64,000 nt of DNA from Nesterenkonia sedimenti (GTDB taxonomy: Bacteria > Actinomycetota > Actinomycetes > Actinomycetales > Micrococcaceae): positions 395 to 64,394 of the forward strand of contig NZ_JABAHY010000014.1 in NCBI RefSeq assembly GCF_012641515.1, in the 5' to 3' direction. The notes beneath the pieces were generated by a model that was not told the origin of the DNA, searched no databases, and saw nothing but the letters and a program-made list of their open reading frames with translations. A program made the position numbers and the translations under genes. Below are positions 26,815-36,541 of this stretch, one piece after another. Numbering within the stretch: the first letter of the stretch is position 1; the number at the start of each line of letters is the position of its first letter.

Positions 26815-27915
26815 TCAGGCCGCAGAGCCGTCCAAGAACTCCTCATAGGGTTCTAGGTCCAGGCCTTGGGCGGCCAGCCAGGCGTCGTCGTAATAGGTGT
26901 CCTGATACCGCTGACCCTGGTCGCACAGCAGTGTGACGATGGAACCGCGCTCGCCGCGGGCAGCCAGCTCATCGGCCAGCATCAGCGAGGCCCAGAGGTT
27001 GGTGCCGGTGGACCCACCGATCAGCCGGCCCAGACGCTCCGCGCCCCAACGCATCGCCGCAATCGAGGCCGCATCCGGGACCCGGATCATCCGGTCGATC
27101 AGATTCGGGGTGAACGACGGCTCCACCCGAGGCCGGCCGATCCCCTCAATCCGTGAGGCCGGAACCTGCTCCGGCGGCTCAGCGTCCCAGGCGTGGAAGA
27201 ATGCCGAGTTCTGCACGTCAGGCACACATAGCTGGGTGGGCAGCTGCCGGTACCGGATATACCGGCCGATGGTGGTCGACGTCCCGCCGGTGCCAGCACC
27301 GACCACCACCCACTGAGGCACCGGATGCTCCTCCATGGCCAGCTGATCGAAGAGGCTCTCGGCAATATTGTTATTGCCCCGCCAATCGGTGGCCCGCTCG
27401 GCATCGCGGAACTGGTTCATATAGTGCCCACCGGTGCGCTCAGCCAGCTGCTCAGCCTCCCGGTAGATTGTTGAACCGTCCTCAACCAGCACACACCGGC
27501 CCCCGTAGCGTTCGATCAGCCGCTGCTTGGACTCCACAGTGGAGGCGGGCATCACCGCATAGAACTCCAGGCCCAACATATGGGCGAAATAGGCCTCACT
27601 GACCGCGGTGGACCCCGAACTGGCTTCCACCAGGGGTGTTCCGGCGGTGATATCCCCATTGCACAGCCCCAGCAGCACCAGTGACCGGGCTAACCGATGC
27701 TTCAGGCTCCCGGTGGAATGGGCCGACTCATCTTTGATGTAGAGATCGATCCCCTCCGGCACCCGGGGGTGGATCAGCTTCTCAATATGCGTATCGGCAG
27801 TCCGAGTGGCCTCAGCCCGCAGCTGCCCGATCGCCCAGTGCACCCACTGACGCTCCTGCAGCCGCTCATCCTCGGCAGCACGGATCTTGGACTCCGGTTG
27901 GGCAGCAGAACTCAC
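26815..27915 (-). CDS. PLP-dependent cysteine synthase-like enzyme
   Basis: A 366-residue fold-type II PLP enzyme of the cysteine synthase / cystathionine beta-synthase group. The PLP Lys is in [15 protein letters not shown], the Asn/substrate loop in [16 protein letters not shown] and the phosphate-binding loop in [17 protein letters not shown]. It is longer than CysK (about 310) because of N- and C-terminal extensions. It starts with GTG. It is the last of three minus-strand genes after two CMD-domain proteins, a pairing seen in organosulfur gene clusters. It may make cysteine from sulfide released by the monooxygenases, or cleave a cysteine adduct. Confidence 0.8.
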   Translation of the reverse strand: MSSAAQPESKIRAAEDERLQERQWVHWAIGQLRAEATRTADTHIEKLIHPRVPEGIDLYIKDESAHSTGSLKHRLARSLVLLGLCNGDITAGTPLVEASSGSTAVSEAYFAHMLGLEFYAVMPASTVESKQRLIERYGGRCVLVEDGSTIYREAEQLAERTGGHYMNQFRDAERATDWRGNNNIAESLFDQLAMEEHPVPQWVVVGAGTGGTSTTIGRYIRYRQLPTQLCVPDVQNSAFFHAWDAEPPEQVPASRIEGIGRPRVEPSFTPNLIDRMIRVPDAASIAAMRWGAERLGRLIGGSTGTNLWASLMLADELAARGERGSIVTLLCDQGQRYQDTYYDDAWLAAQGLDLEPYEEFLDGSAA

Positions 27916-27928
27916 GACGACGACGCCC

Positions 27929-28540
27929 CTACTTCCGTGCCCGGCTGGGAACTTCGGGCTCGCCCAGGCTGAGCATCAGCCGGTTGGCCCAGTTGAAAAA
28001 GGCCGCACCGTAGATGACATCCATGATGTCGGCATCATCGAGACCGGCATCCTTCAGCTGCTGGATCTGCTCGCTGCCGAACTCCGAGGGAGTCCGGGTC
28101 AGAGCGGCCGAGGCCTGGGAGATCGCGCTCCAGGGCTCACCGAGATCAGCGTCGACGCCCTCATCGAGCAGCTTCTGCACATCCTCTTCCCGGCCGGACT
28201 CCTTAGTGGCCCGCCCGGTGTGCACCGAGGCGCAGTAGACACAGCCGTTGACCCGGGAGGCCGCCGAGGCCGCAATCTCACGGTCGGCCCGGGGCAGACC
28301 ACTGGTGACGTTGTAGAAGATGTCCTTATCCACCAGGGTCCGGGCCAACAGGGCCTCCGGGTTCCGTACGAGCAGCCGGAAGTAGGGGCTCTTGACCCGG
28401 AAATCGTCCAGTAGAGAGGCCCGCTGCTGTTCGGTCAGCTCATCCTCGGCCAGCGGCTGAAGCCATGGCTTCCAGCCCAGGCCCTGCTGGGTGAAGGCCT
28501 CCGGGCGGTTGTCCTCGGTGTACTCAGTAACGACACTCAC
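27929..28540 (-). CDS. Alkylhydroperoxidase-domain protein (Avi_7169-like)
   Basis: A 203-residue AhpD/CMD-fold protein. The redox motif is in [19 protein letters not shown] (C-x-x-C-x-x-x-H, about residue 93), as in AhpD enzymes that use two cysteines and a histidine to reduce peroxides. The N-terminal [20 protein letters not shown] and the C-terminal [21 protein letters not shown] match the subfamily seen beside luciferase-like monooxygenases in sulfur clusters. It starts with GTG 28540, 3 bases after the preceding CMD gene. Likely roles are removal of peroxides made by uncoupled flavin monooxygenases or use in the pathway itself. Confidence 0.8.
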   Translation of the reverse strand: MSVVTEYTEDNRPEAFTQQGLGWKPWLQPLAEDELTEQQRASLLDDFRVKSPYFRLLVRNPEALLARTLVDKDIFYNVTSGLPRADREIAASAASRVNGCVYCASVHTGRATKESGREEDVQKLLDEGVDADLGEPWSAISQASAALTRTPSEFGSEQIQQLKDAGLDDADIMDVIYGAAFFNWANRLMLSLGEPEVPSRARK

Positions 28541-28543
28541 CGT

Positions 28544-29182
28544 TCACTCGCTTCCCGCCGCGTCCTGCGGCTGCGTCGGGTCCCCTGCTCGTTCACTTGT
28601 TACCTCCTGGTTTAGTGCGAGCAGTCCATCGACCACCCGGATCTGGAAGGAGAGGAAGGAGACGAGCTGACCCAGGGTGACAATGTCATCGGCGCTCCAC
28701 CCGGCTGACTCCAGCCGGCGCAGATGCTCCGGGGCAGCATCCCGAGGATGCAGGCTCAGCAGATGCGCGTACTCCAGAGCCGCTGCCAAGTGCTGGCCCA
28801 CCGCCTCATCAGCGGGGATCTCCACCGTGGGGCCGGGCTCGGACTCCCCCATAAGCCCCGACTCCTTATAGCTCCCATAGGGACCGGGACGGCGGTGCTC
28901 CTCAGCCAGCTGGGCAACTGCGGCAGCAAGGGCGGCGTCGCCCTCATCCTCCAAAAGTTCGGTGTAGAAGGCCAGAGCAGGGGAGGAGCTGGCCTGCAGG
29001 CCCACCGTATAGGCGGCCACTGCATACCGTTCGGCCAGCGGGAACCCACCGGGTTCACTGGGTTCGAAGAGCAGCTCGAAGCTGCGCTGGGCATTCTCCC
29101 GAGCTTGGGGGCGAGTGGCACGGATCGAGTCCAGGGCACTGCCCGCACCGATCCCGGCCAGCATGTCAATCACATCAGGCAT
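28544..29182 (-). CDS. CMD-domain protein (Avi_7170-like)
   Basis: A 212-residue carboxymuconolactone-decarboxylase-fold protein that regularly pairs with the AhpD-like gene next to it. It starts MPDVIDMLAGIGAGSALDSI and has EPGGFPLAERYAVAAYTVGLQ and a DIVTLGQLVSFLSFQIRVVDG segment near the end. Unlike its partner it has no CxxC in the active-site position, so it is probably not an independent peroxidase and may act as a paired subunit. It is the first gene of the operon and diverges from the flavoprotein gene at 29376. Confidence 0.75.
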   Translation of the reverse strand: MPDVIDMLAGIGAGSALDSIRATRPQARENAQRSFELLFEPSEPGGFPLAERYAVAAYTVGLQASSSPALAFYTELLEDEGDAALAAAVAQLAEEHRRPGPYGSYKESGLMGESEPGPTVEIPADEAVGQHLAAALEYAHLLSLHPRDAAPEHLRRLESAGWSADDIVTLGQLVSFLSFQIRVVDGLLALNQEVTSERAGDPTQPQDAAGSE

Positions 29183-29362
29183 GCGTTCACCTTATCGGAG
29201 CATCTACTGGTGACAGAGCGTGCCAAAACCTCAGGAACTCGGGGTCGGATAGGGCCAGTTTCCGCAGTTTTGAGACGTGGTGTGGCCTCGCCTCAGCCTC
29301 CGGCTACACCTCTCTGGGGTGGCCCAGAACACTACGGTTCCATATCCGCCGTCTATCGCGGG

Positions 29363-29368
29363 TAATCT
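29363..29368 (+). promoter_or_regulatory. -10 box for leaderless flavoprotein gene
   Basis: TAATCT lies 7 bases before GTG 29376. This spacing is typical of leaderless actinobacterial transcripts and supports that start. No good -35 is visible. Confidence 0.4.
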
Positions 29369-29375
29369 CCTTCGG

Positions 29376-31295
29376 GTGACCGAAAAAGACCCCACCGCCG
29401 ACGACACCGCCCAGCAAACCACCGCTCACTCCCAACCGGCCGATTACGACGCTGTGATCGTCGGCGGCGGACCCCGGGGCCTGGCCACTGTGCTGCGTCT
29501 GGCCGCACGCGCGGCCGCCGAGGCGCGGCGCACACCCCGGGTAGCCCTGGTGGACCGGATCGATATCGGGGCAGGGGCCACCTGGCGCACTGACCAGCCG
29601 GCGGCCTATCTGAACAACACCATCGCCGCTGAGACCACTATCCACCCCGATGAGTCCACTGTGATGTCCGGACCGGCCGCCCCCGGGCCAACCCTGGTGG
29701 ACTGGTGCCAGCAGATCCTGGCCGAGAACCGCACTGACCTCCCTGCCTGGGCTCTGGAAGAGGCCGCCGAGGTCCAGCCCGGAGTCTTTCCCACCCGCCG
29801 GCTGCAGGGCGTCTATTTCCGTGACCAGCTCGATGCCGTCATCGCCGCGGGGTCCGTGGAAGTCACCGAATACCCCGCCACGGCCGTGGACCTCGACTAC
29901 GAGGGTGAAGACCGCCTCGTGCGCCTGGAGGATGGAAGGTCGCTGCGCGCACCCACGGTTGTGCTGGCCCAGGGCATGGTCCAGGCCGATCCCGATGCGG
30001 AGACCACCCGGCTGACTGCCGCCGCCGCAGAATACGGCCTCATCTACACCCCACCGGGGATGCCTGCCGAACGCCGCTTCACCGACCACGCACCCGGACA
30101 GACCGTGCTGGTGCGTGGACTGGGCGCGAACTTCTTCGATATCGCCGGACAGCTGGCCGCCCACTGGGGAGGAACATTCCAGCCCGTCGACGGCGACCCT
30201 CATGGCCGGCTGCGTTATCTGCCCAGCGGAGCCGAGGCGCGACTGGTGGTCAGCTCCGGACGCGGGGTGCCCTACCGCTCAAAGCCCGATGGTGCCGCCG
30301 GCCCGGGCCGCTACACCGCCCGCTATGCCACCCCGGAGTGGTTTGCCGAGCAGAAGGTACGCACCGGCCTGGACTTCACCACAGATATCTGGCCGGTGGT
30401 GGCCAAAGACCTCGCCCACGCCTATCTCACAGCATTGACCGCCCAGTCCGCCGAGGCAGTCGCCGGCGACTGGCTGCAGCGACTCGACGCGGTCACCGGG
30501 GTGGAGGAACTCGACCAACTGCTGAGCGAACTCGGAGCAGGTTTCACCGTTGAGCAGCTGACCCATCCGGTGGGCCGTCAGCCAGTGGATGCCGAAACCT
30601 GGCAGCAGTTCATCCAGCACTGGATCGATGCGGAACTGACCAGCATGTCCGAACCGGGCACCAACCCCCGGGCTGCAGTCAATAACGCTATGTCAGCCCT
30701 GCGTGGACAGATCGGGGGCCTGCGCAAAGCACTGACCGGCCAGTCCATGACCCGGGACCTCTACGGCTGGTTCGAGAGGGTCCATCTCTCTCTGGCTTCA
30801 GGTCCGCCCTCACACCGAGTCCGCGAGGTCTATGCTCTGGCAGAGGCAGGCTTCATCGACTTCCTCGGCCCGGGTATGCAGATCGAGGTCAACGAGGAGA
30901 AACGCTGCTTCAACGCCCGGTCTGCTCAGACCGGGCGCAGTGTGGACGCCGAGGTGCTTCTGGAGGCACGGATGACCAAGGGGGATATGCGCTGGACATC
31001 CGATCCCCTGCTCAAAGAGCTGCTGAGCACAGGCCGGGCCCGGATTCACACAGTCGAAGGCGCCCAGACCACCAGTATCGAAGCTTCCGGTGCTGAGATC
31101 GGCGAGGATCAGGACCATGGGCATAACCTGGTAGATGCCGAGGGGAAAATCGACCCCGCCGTCGTGCTCCTGGGCATCCCCGCCAACAGCACCCAGCCGG
31201 GCAGCGCCATTGGTGCGACACCTGGCAAACCCTCCCCGCTGCTGGCTGGGGCTGATATCGCTGCCAAACAGATCCTGAAACGGAGCCTCCGGTGA
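29376..31295 (+). CDS. FAD/NAD(P)-binding flavoprotein of the sulfur cluster
   Basis: A 639-residue protein. A Rossmann dinucleotide motif, DAVIVGGGPRGLATVLRLAA, lies near the N-terminus, and VDRIDIGAGATWRTDQPAAY and a second site VLVRGLGANFFDIAGQLAAH follow. This is the FAD/NAD(P)-binding (NAD_binding_9) family. It is longer than simple reductases and resembles proteins found next to LLM monooxygenases and CMD proteins. Possible jobs are flavin-dependent oxidation of the substrate or supply of reduced flavin. GTG 29376 is preferred over the upstream start because of the -10 box 7 bases before it. It overlaps the VOC gene by 4 bases. Confidence 0.75.
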   Translation: MTEKDPTADDTAQQTTAHSQPADYDAVIVGGGPRGLATVLRLAARAAAEARRTPRVALVDRIDIGAGATWRTDQPAAYLNNTIAAETTIHPDESTVMSGPAAPGPTLVDWCQQILAENRTDLPAWALEEAAEVQPGVFPTRRLQGVYFRDQLDAVIAAGSVEVTEYPATAVDLDYEGEDRLVRLEDGRSLRAPTVVLAQGMVQADPDAETTRLTAAAAEYGLIYTPPGMPAERRFTDHAPGQTVLVRGLGANFFDIAGQLAAHWGGTFQPVDGDPHGRLRYLPSGAEARLVVSSGRGVPYRSKPDGAAGPGRYTARYATPEWFAEQKVRTGLDFTTDIWPVVAKDLAHAYLTALTAQSAEAVAGDWLQRLDAVTGVEELDQLLSELGAGFTVEQLTHPVGRQPVDAETWQQFIQHWIDAELTSMSEPGTNPRAAVNNAMSALRGQIGGLRKALTGQSMTRDLYGWFERVHLSLASGPPSHRVREVYALAEAGFIDFLGPGMQIEVNEEKRCFNARSAQTGRSVDAEVLLEARMTKGDMRWTSDPLLKELLSTGRARIHTVEGAQTTSIEASGAEIGEDQDHGHNLVDAEGKIDPAVVLLGIPANSTQPGSAIGATPGKPSPLLAGADIAAKQILKRSLR

Positions 31296-31927
31296 CTCAG
31301 AACAGCCCGCAGATCAGCAATCTGGACCATATTGTGGTGGCCACACCCGACCTCGAGGTGGGTGTGCAGCAGATCGCCGAGGCCACTGGCATCCAGCTGG
31401 AACGTGGCGGCTCCCACCCGCATTGGGGCACCCGCAATTATCTGGCCACCTTCGGCAACGGCAGCTACTTCGAACTGATCAGTGCGGATCCGGAGAACAC
31501 CGACTTCAGTGGCACCCGGCCGTTCAAAGTCGACGAGGTCGAGCACACCCGGGCGGTGACCTGGGCGATTGAACCGCCCTCCGTGGAGGACGCGCTCGCC
31601 GCCGCCGAGGAGGCTGGATTCGACCTCGGCGAACCGGCGCCGGGCTCCCGCCGCACTGCTGCCGGGGAGCTGCTGCAGTGGCGGCTGACCCCGCCGATCG
31701 CCGGGCCCAGCGGCATCATTCCCTTCCTGCTGGACTGGTCGGGATCCACGACGCCGGCGGCGACTCTGACACCGCAGCTGAGCCTGGTGGATATCGAGGC
31801 CAGCCACCCCGAGGCGGCTCGTTACACCGCACTGCTGAAGGCCATGGGAACGGACCTCGAGATCAGCGAAGGGCCTGAATCCCTGCAGTTCACCCTGGAA
31901 GGCCCAGCAGGCCGCATCACCCTGTAG
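31292..31927 (+). CDS. VOC-superfamily (glyoxalase-3-like) protein
   Basis: A 211-residue protein. The N-terminal LDHIVVATPDLEVGVQQIAE is a typical VOC metal-ligand start, followed by HPHWGTRNYLATFGNGSYFELISADP. The domain is duplicated in outline, giving the two beta-alpha-beta-beta-beta units of glyoxalase-like enzymes (PF13468 type). GTG 31292 overlaps the flavoprotein stop, so the two are coupled. VOC members include glyoxalases, dioxygenases and thiol-adduct enzymes; the sequence does not tell which. Confidence 0.75.
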   Translation: MTQNSPQISNLDHIVVATPDLEVGVQQIAEATGIQLERGGSHPHWGTRNYLATFGNGSYFELISADPENTDFSGTRPFKVDEVEHTRAVTWAIEPPSVEDALAAAEEAGFDLGEPAPGSRRTAAGELLQWRLTPPIAGPSGIIPFLLDWSGSTTPAATLTPQLSLVDIEASHPEAARYTALLKAMGTDLEISEGPESLQFTLEGPAGRITL

Positions 31928-32059
31928 TGGAGCCAGTGGCTGGTGTGAGGTTTCTCGCCCGCCTCCCTGGAAGACATCCACCAGCGGAATCGTTACAGCC
32001 GGTGAGTCCCGGAGAACCCGGGTCCATGACCTATTGATCTCGATTCAAGGAGACACACG

Positions 32060-33071
32060 ATGGGCAACCTCAACCAGCTGCTGAGCGACAAAAATCGGCT
32101 TCGGCACCGCACCGCTGGGCAATATGTTCCGTGATATCCCCGAGGACGAGGCACTGGCCACTGTTCAGGCCGCCTGGGACCACGGAATCCGCTATTTCGA
32201 CACCGCCCCCTTCTACGGTGCCGGCCTGGCCGAGGAGCGCCTCGGCGAGGTGCTCTCGAAGCAGAACCGGGACGACTTCGTGCTCAGCACCAAAGTGGGC
32301 CGACTGGTCGAGGATGAGTATGAGGAGAAGAGCGGCCTCTTCGAATACGGCCACCAGAAGAAGATCACCACCGATTTCTCCGCCGAGGCCACCGAACGCT
32401 CCATCGAGGAGTCCCTGAAGCGGCTGAAGACTGACCGCCTGGACTTCGTCTTCATCCACGACACCTCCCGGGACTTCTATGGCGATGAGTGGATCAGCCT
32501 CTTCGACCAGGCACGCAATGGAGCCTTCAAAGTGCTCAATAAGCTCAAGGAAGAAGGCGTGATCTCCGGCTGGGGCCTGGGCGTGAACACCACCGAACCC
32601 ATCGAACTGGCCCTGGACATGGAGGCCGACACCCCCACCATCAGCCTCTCGGCCACCCAGTACAGCCTGCTCAAGCACGAGAAGGCACTGCAGCGGATAA
32701 TGCCGAAGTCCCAGGCCCAGGGCGCCCAGATCGTCGTCGGCGGTCCCTTCAACTCTGGGGCCCTGCTGGGCGGTAACCACTTCGACTACGCCGAGATTCC
32801 GCCCGAGGTCGCCAAACAGGTTGAGACCCTCAACGGTATTGCCGACCGTCACGGGGTGAGCCTCAAGGCCGCCGCCATGCAGTTCTCCACTGCCCACCAG
32901 CTGATCCCCAAGCGCCTCTTCTATTCGGTGGCCCGCAGGACAGGAAACCGGTCGAAATCGGCCCAATCCCTTGCTCTGCGGGGCCACCGTCTGCTGTTTG
33001 AGGACCCTACAGACGGGGCGATGTCACAATTTGGGGATTTCTGCACGGGTGTTGAAGCTCGGGTACGATAA
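32060..33071 (+). pseudogene. Aldo/keto reductase with an N-terminal frameshift
   Basis: ATG 32060 follows AAGGAG and begins MGNLNQLLSDK. A run of five A (32090-32094) then shifts the frame; with four A it would read DKIGFGTAPLGNMFRDIPED, the normal AKR N-terminus, joining the frame from 32124 onward. That frame has the AKR signature GIRYFDTAPFYGAGLAEERLG (Asp/Tyr catalytic) and LSTKVGRLV with the catalytic Lys. The C-terminus also looks unlike the family after AMQFSTAHQLIP, so a second shift is possible. It resembles aldose/fucose dehydrogenase-type AKRs. It is either a decayed gene or homopolymer sequencing errors. Confidence 0.75.
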
Positions 33072-33077
33072 CTGCAC

Positions 33078-33215
33078 AAGGATCACGAGTATCGGCTGGG
33101 AGATCACGATCTCCCGAAAGCTCTGGCTGGCCGGTCGGCAACCCTTCCGCTGTGATGGGGTGCTCCAGATGACGATCCGGCCGGTGTCCACCATGTTCAC
33201 CGGCAAGCACGGCGA
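33078..33215 (+). ncRNA. SAM riboswitch (SAM-I/IV class) upstream of metY-metB
   Basis: The aptamer shows AAGGATCACGAGT, CTCTGGCTGGCCGGTCGGCA, ACCCTTCCGC and GGGGTGCTCCAGATGACG, in the order seen in S-box/SAM-IV RNAs. It shares most of these bases with the element at 44590. A TACGAT -10 at 33064-33069 predicts a start about 33076. Downstream, CCCCC (33240-33244) can pair with the GGGGG that serves as the metY ribosome site, so control is probably translational: SAM bound, translation off. Confidence 0.88.
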
Positions 33216-33261
33216 GCCGCGGGCATGCACCGCGTCGCCCCCGGACCTTGGGGGACCTTAA

Positions 33262-34662
33262 ATGTCATCACCTCACCCGTATTCAGACACTGCTGCCTGT
33301 ACCGCCACCAGCCAGATTCACGGCGGAGCGGCAGCTGATACCGGACTGCGGCCGGTCACTCCACCGGTGCACCTCTCGGCCGCCTATGAATTCGCGACCC
33401 TGCGCGATGCCCGCGAGGCCTTTGCCCAGCGCGAGGCCGGGTTCACCTACTCCCGTACCGGCAGCCCCACAGTGGCACTGCTGGAACGCCGGGTGGCGGA
33501 ACTCGAAGCCGGCACCGGGGGCGTGGCCACCGCCTCCGGGCAGGCCGCAATCGCCCTGACCCTGCTGGCCCTAGCCGGCAGCGCGGGCCAGAGCCCCGAC
33601 GGCCGCGCCTACCCGCAGACCCCCGCCGGCCATGTGGTCGCCTCCGCCAAGATCTACGGCGGCACCGCCGATCTGCTCAACGACTCCCTGGCCGATGCCG
33701 GGATCTCCGTGACCTGGGTTGACCCGCATAGCCCCGAGGAATGGGCCCAGGCGATCACCGAGCAGACCCGAGCACTGCTGGTGGAATCCATCGGCAACCC
33801 CCACGCCGATCTGCCCGATATCGCCGCCCTGGCCGATGTCGCCCACCGTAACGGACTGCCCCTGCTGGTGGACAACACCCTGGCCAGCCCCTATCTGCTG
33901 CAGCCGGCCAAACTCGGCGCGGACTTCGTCATCCACTCGGCCACCAAATACCTCTCCGGCAACGGCACAGCTCTGGCCGGCGTCGTCGTCGACACCGGCC
34001 GATTCGACCCCACCGCTGAACCCGAGAAGTGGCCCCAGTTCACTGCCCCCACGCCCCGCTTCGGCAATACCCCGTTGGTGGAGCGCTACGGTGCCGGCGC
34101 CGTTCTGCACCTCATCCGCGCCAAATACCTTCACGACCTCGGCCCCTGCCTTGCCCCGATGAGCGCCCAGCAGGTCCTCGAAGGCATCGAGACCCTGGAT
34201 GTGCGGGTCGAGAAGCATTGCCGCAACGCGGAGGCACTGGCTGAGCGGCTGTTGACCCACCCCGCCGTGGATAGGGTCCGCCACCCCTCGGTGCCCGGGG
34301 ACCCCAACGCCGAGGCCGCCCGGAAGCATTTCCCCCGCGGCACCGGTGCAGTGCTCTCCTTCGAGGTCACCGGCGACTACCGCGATGTCGAACGGTTCAT
34401 CAACGCGCTGCAGCTGTTCAAGCTGGCTGCGAATATCGGTGACTCCCGCTCCATGGTCGCCCATCCCGCATCGATGACCCACTGCCGGCTGAGCCCCGAA
34501 CTGCGCGAAGCCGGGGAGATCACCGAGCAGACCGTACGGCTCTCGGTGGGCCGGGAGAATCCCGAGGACCTATGGGCAGATATCCAGCAGGCCTTCACCG
34601 CCGCGGGTCTCGGAAAGAACGATGACGCCGCCGCGACTGTCTCCCAGGAGGCCACAGTATGA
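33262..34662 (+). CDS. metY: O-acetylhomoserine sulfhydrylase-type enzyme (MetY)
   Basis: A 466-residue PLP enzyme of the Cys/Met-metabolism family that makes homocysteine from O-acetylhomoserine and sulfide. The PLP Lys is in FVIHSATKYLSGNGT, the phosphate-binding region in GVATASGQAAIALTLLALAG and the C-terminal Arg in LSVGRENPEDLWADI. The length (about 430-470) and the SATKYLSGNG motif favour MetY over MetB. It is the first gene behind the SAM riboswitch and overlaps metB by 4 bases. A pathway with its own sulfide source, the monooxygenases nearby, makes direct sulfhydrylation sensible. Confidence 0.88.
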   Translation: MSSPHPYSDTAACTATSQIHGGAAADTGLRPVTPPVHLSAAYEFATLRDAREAFAQREAGFTYSRTGSPTVALLERRVAELEAGTGGVATASGQAAIALTLLALAGSAGQSPDGRAYPQTPAGHVVASAKIYGGTADLLNDSLADAGISVTWVDPHSPEEWAQAITEQTRALLVESIGNPHADLPDIAALADVAHRNGLPLLVDNTLASPYLLQPAKLGADFVIHSATKYLSGNGTALAGVVVDTGRFDPTAEPEKWPQFTAPTPRFGNTPLVERYGAGAVLHLIRAKYLHDLGPCLAPMSAQQVLEGIETLDVRVEKHCRNAEALAERLLTHPAVDRVRHPSVPGDPNAEAARKHFPRGTGAVLSFEVTGDYRDVERFINALQLFKLAANIGDSRSMVAHPASMTHCRLSPELREAGEITEQTVRLSVGRENPEDLWADIQQAFTAAGLGKNDDAAATVSQEATV

Positions 34663-35837
34663 GCGGCGGGGCAGAGCAGGGCTTCGCCACAACCGCCATC
34701 CACGCCGGACAGCAGCCCGATCCGCTCACCGGTGCTGTGGTGCCCCCGATCTACCAGACCTCAACCTTCACCCAGCTGGGTGTCGAGACCCTGAAGAACG
34801 GCTACGAATACTCCCGCGGGGGCAACCCCACCCGCAACGGTTTCGAAACCCAGCTGGCCGCACTGGAAGGTGGCAGTGATGCCTTCGCCTTCGCCTCCGG
34901 GATCGCCGCCGAGGACGCCCTGCTGCGGTGTGTGCTCAAACCTGGGCATACTGTGGTGGCCGCGGCCGAATCCTATGGCGGAACCCACCGGCTGCTGACC
35001 CATATCTACGCCCGCTGGGGTGTGCGCACAGTCTTCGTCGACCCCCATGACACCACCGAGCTGGAACAGGCGCTTTCTACTGACCGCAGTGCCAAGCTGC
35101 TGTGGCTGGAAACCCCCACCAACCCCCTGCTCACCGTGGTGGATATCGCTGAGTGGTCGGCCATCGCCAAGGCCCACGGGGCACTGACCGTGGTGGACAA
35201 CACCTTCGCCTCCCCGGCCCTGCAGACCCCGCTGAGCCTGGGTGTCGATGCCGTGGTGCACTCCACCACCAAATACATCGGTGGGCACTCCGATGTGCTC
35301 GGCGGCGCCGTCGTCGTCGCAGATACCGAGTGGGAGGGCCGCCCCCTGGCGGAAGCCGTGGGCTTCCAGCAGTTCGCCGGCGGTGCAGTGGCCGGACCCC
35401 AGGACTCCTTCCTGGCCGCACGGGGACTGAAGACCCTGGGCGTGCGGATCCGGCAGCACTGCGCCAATGCCGCCGTCGTCGCCGATTGGCTCACCGAACA
35501 CTCCGCTGTCCAGGATGTCTACTACCCGGGCCTGGAGAGCCACAGCACTCACCAGATCGCGGCCAAGCAGATGTCCGGCTTCGGCGGACTGGTCACCTTC
35601 CGGGTTCCCGGTGGTGAGGCCGCAGCCCGCAAGGTCGCCGAATCCACTGAGCTCTTCGGGCTCTCAGTCAGCCTCGGGGGAGTGGAATCACTGATCTCCC
35701 ATCCGGCCACGATGACCCACGGCTCCACCCAGGGCACGCCCCAGGCCCCGCCGCGGGATATCGTGCGCCTCTCGGTCGGCATTGAGGACTCCGAGGATCT
35801 CCTCAAGGACCTCGACCGGGCACTGTCCGCGCTCTGA
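34659..35837 (+). CDS. metB: Cystathionine gamma-synthase-type enzyme (MetB)
   Basis: A 392-residue PLP enzyme of the same fold as MetY but shorter. Family motifs are PPIYQTSTFTQLGVE, YEYSRGGNPTRN, FASGIAAEDALL and the PLP Lys in VVHSTTKYIGGHSDVLGGAV. The start overlaps metY (ATGA), so both are in the SAM-controlled operon. Gamma-synthase (cysteine plus acyl-homoserine to cystathionine) is the best call beside MetY, but gamma-lyase activity is hard to separate from sequence. The two routes together would allow both sulfide and cysteine to feed homocysteine. Confidence 0.82.
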   Translation: MSGGAEQGFATTAIHAGQQPDPLTGAVVPPIYQTSTFTQLGVETLKNGYEYSRGGNPTRNGFETQLAALEGGSDAFAFASGIAAEDALLRCVLKPGHTVVAAAESYGGTHRLLTHIYARWGVRTVFVDPHDTTELEQALSTDRSAKLLWLETPTNPLLTVVDIAEWSAIAKAHGALTVVDNTFASPALQTPLSLGVDAVVHSTTKYIGGHSDVLGGAVVVADTEWEGRPLAEAVGFQQFAGGAVAGPQDSFLAARGLKTLGVRIRQHCANAAVVADWLTEHSAVQDVYYPGLESHSTHQIAAKQMSGFGGLVTFRVPGGEAAARKVAESTELFGLSVSLGGVESLISHPATMTHGSTQGTPQAPPRDIVRLSVGIEDSEDLLKDLDRALSAL

Positions 35838-35838
35838 C

Positions 35839-36492
35839 ATGCAGCCGGAGGATCTCTCCGCCGCGCAGCGCCAGCACTGGGAAGAGCTCTACCGGGATAA
35901 CCCCCGGATGTACGGGCTGGAACCCTCAGGCTCCGGGATCTACGCCGCTGAAGTCTTCGCCTCAGCGGGAGTGCAACGGATCCTAGAGCTCGGCGCCGGT
36001 CACGGCCGGGACAGTCTGCACTTCGCCGGTGAGGGTTTCGATGTGGTGGCCACCGATTTCTCCGCCGAAGGTATCGAGCAACTCACCGACACTGCCGGAG
36101 CCCTGGGCGTGGGACACCGTCTCTCGGCCCAGCTGCAGGACGTCCGGCAGCCCCTGCCCTATCCGGATCAAACCTTCGACGCCGCCTACGCCCACCTGCT
36201 GCTGTCGATGGCGCTGTCCACCACCGACATCCAGGAGGCCGTGGCCGAGGTGCACCGGGTGCTGAAACCCGGGGGCCGGTTCATCTACACAGTCCGGCAT
36301 ACTGGAGACCCCGAGTTCGGAGAAGGGATCGACGTCGGCGACAACCTCTGGGTCAACCAGCAGTTCGCCGTGCATTTCTTCGATGAGGAACTGGTCGAGA
36401 CCCTGGCGGAGGGTTGGCAGTTGGTCAACCGTGAGGAACTGGCCGACAGCGAGGTTCCCGATACCCTCTGGCGAATCACCCAGTCCCGCTGA
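35839..36492 (+). CDS. Class I SAM-dependent methyltransferase
   Basis: A 217-residue methyltransferase, last gene of the SAM-controlled operon. Motif I is ILELGAGHGRDSLHFA, followed by VVATDFSAEGIEQL and the post-core EVHRVLKPGGRFIYTVRH. It resembles TehB/Tam-like enzymes that methylate small or toxic molecules; thiol methylation would fit the sulfur setting but is not shown. ATG 35839 overlaps the metB stop (TGACATG) and is preferred over a start inside metB. Consumption of SAM by a gene repressed by SAM would be a simple feedback. Confidence 0.8.
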   Translation: MQPEDLSAAQRQHWEELYRDNPRMYGLEPSGSGIYAAEVFASAGVQRILELGAGHGRDSLHFAGEGFDVVATDFSAEGIEQLTDTAGALGVGHRLSAQLQDVRQPLPYPDQTFDAAYAHLLLSMALSTTDIQEAVAEVHRVLKPGGRFIYTVRHTGDPEFGEGIDVGDNLWVNQQFAVHFFDEELVETLAEGWQLVNREELADSEVPDTLWRITQSR

Positions 36493-36541
36493 GTACTGGG
36501 CCCCTGCTCTGACCTGACCTGCGGAGATCTGTTCAACGGGT

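Noticed and set aside
32971-33261. A 96-codon ORF over the first SAM riboswitch
   Set aside because: It crosses the aptamer and the metY ribosome site, so it is almost certainly chance.
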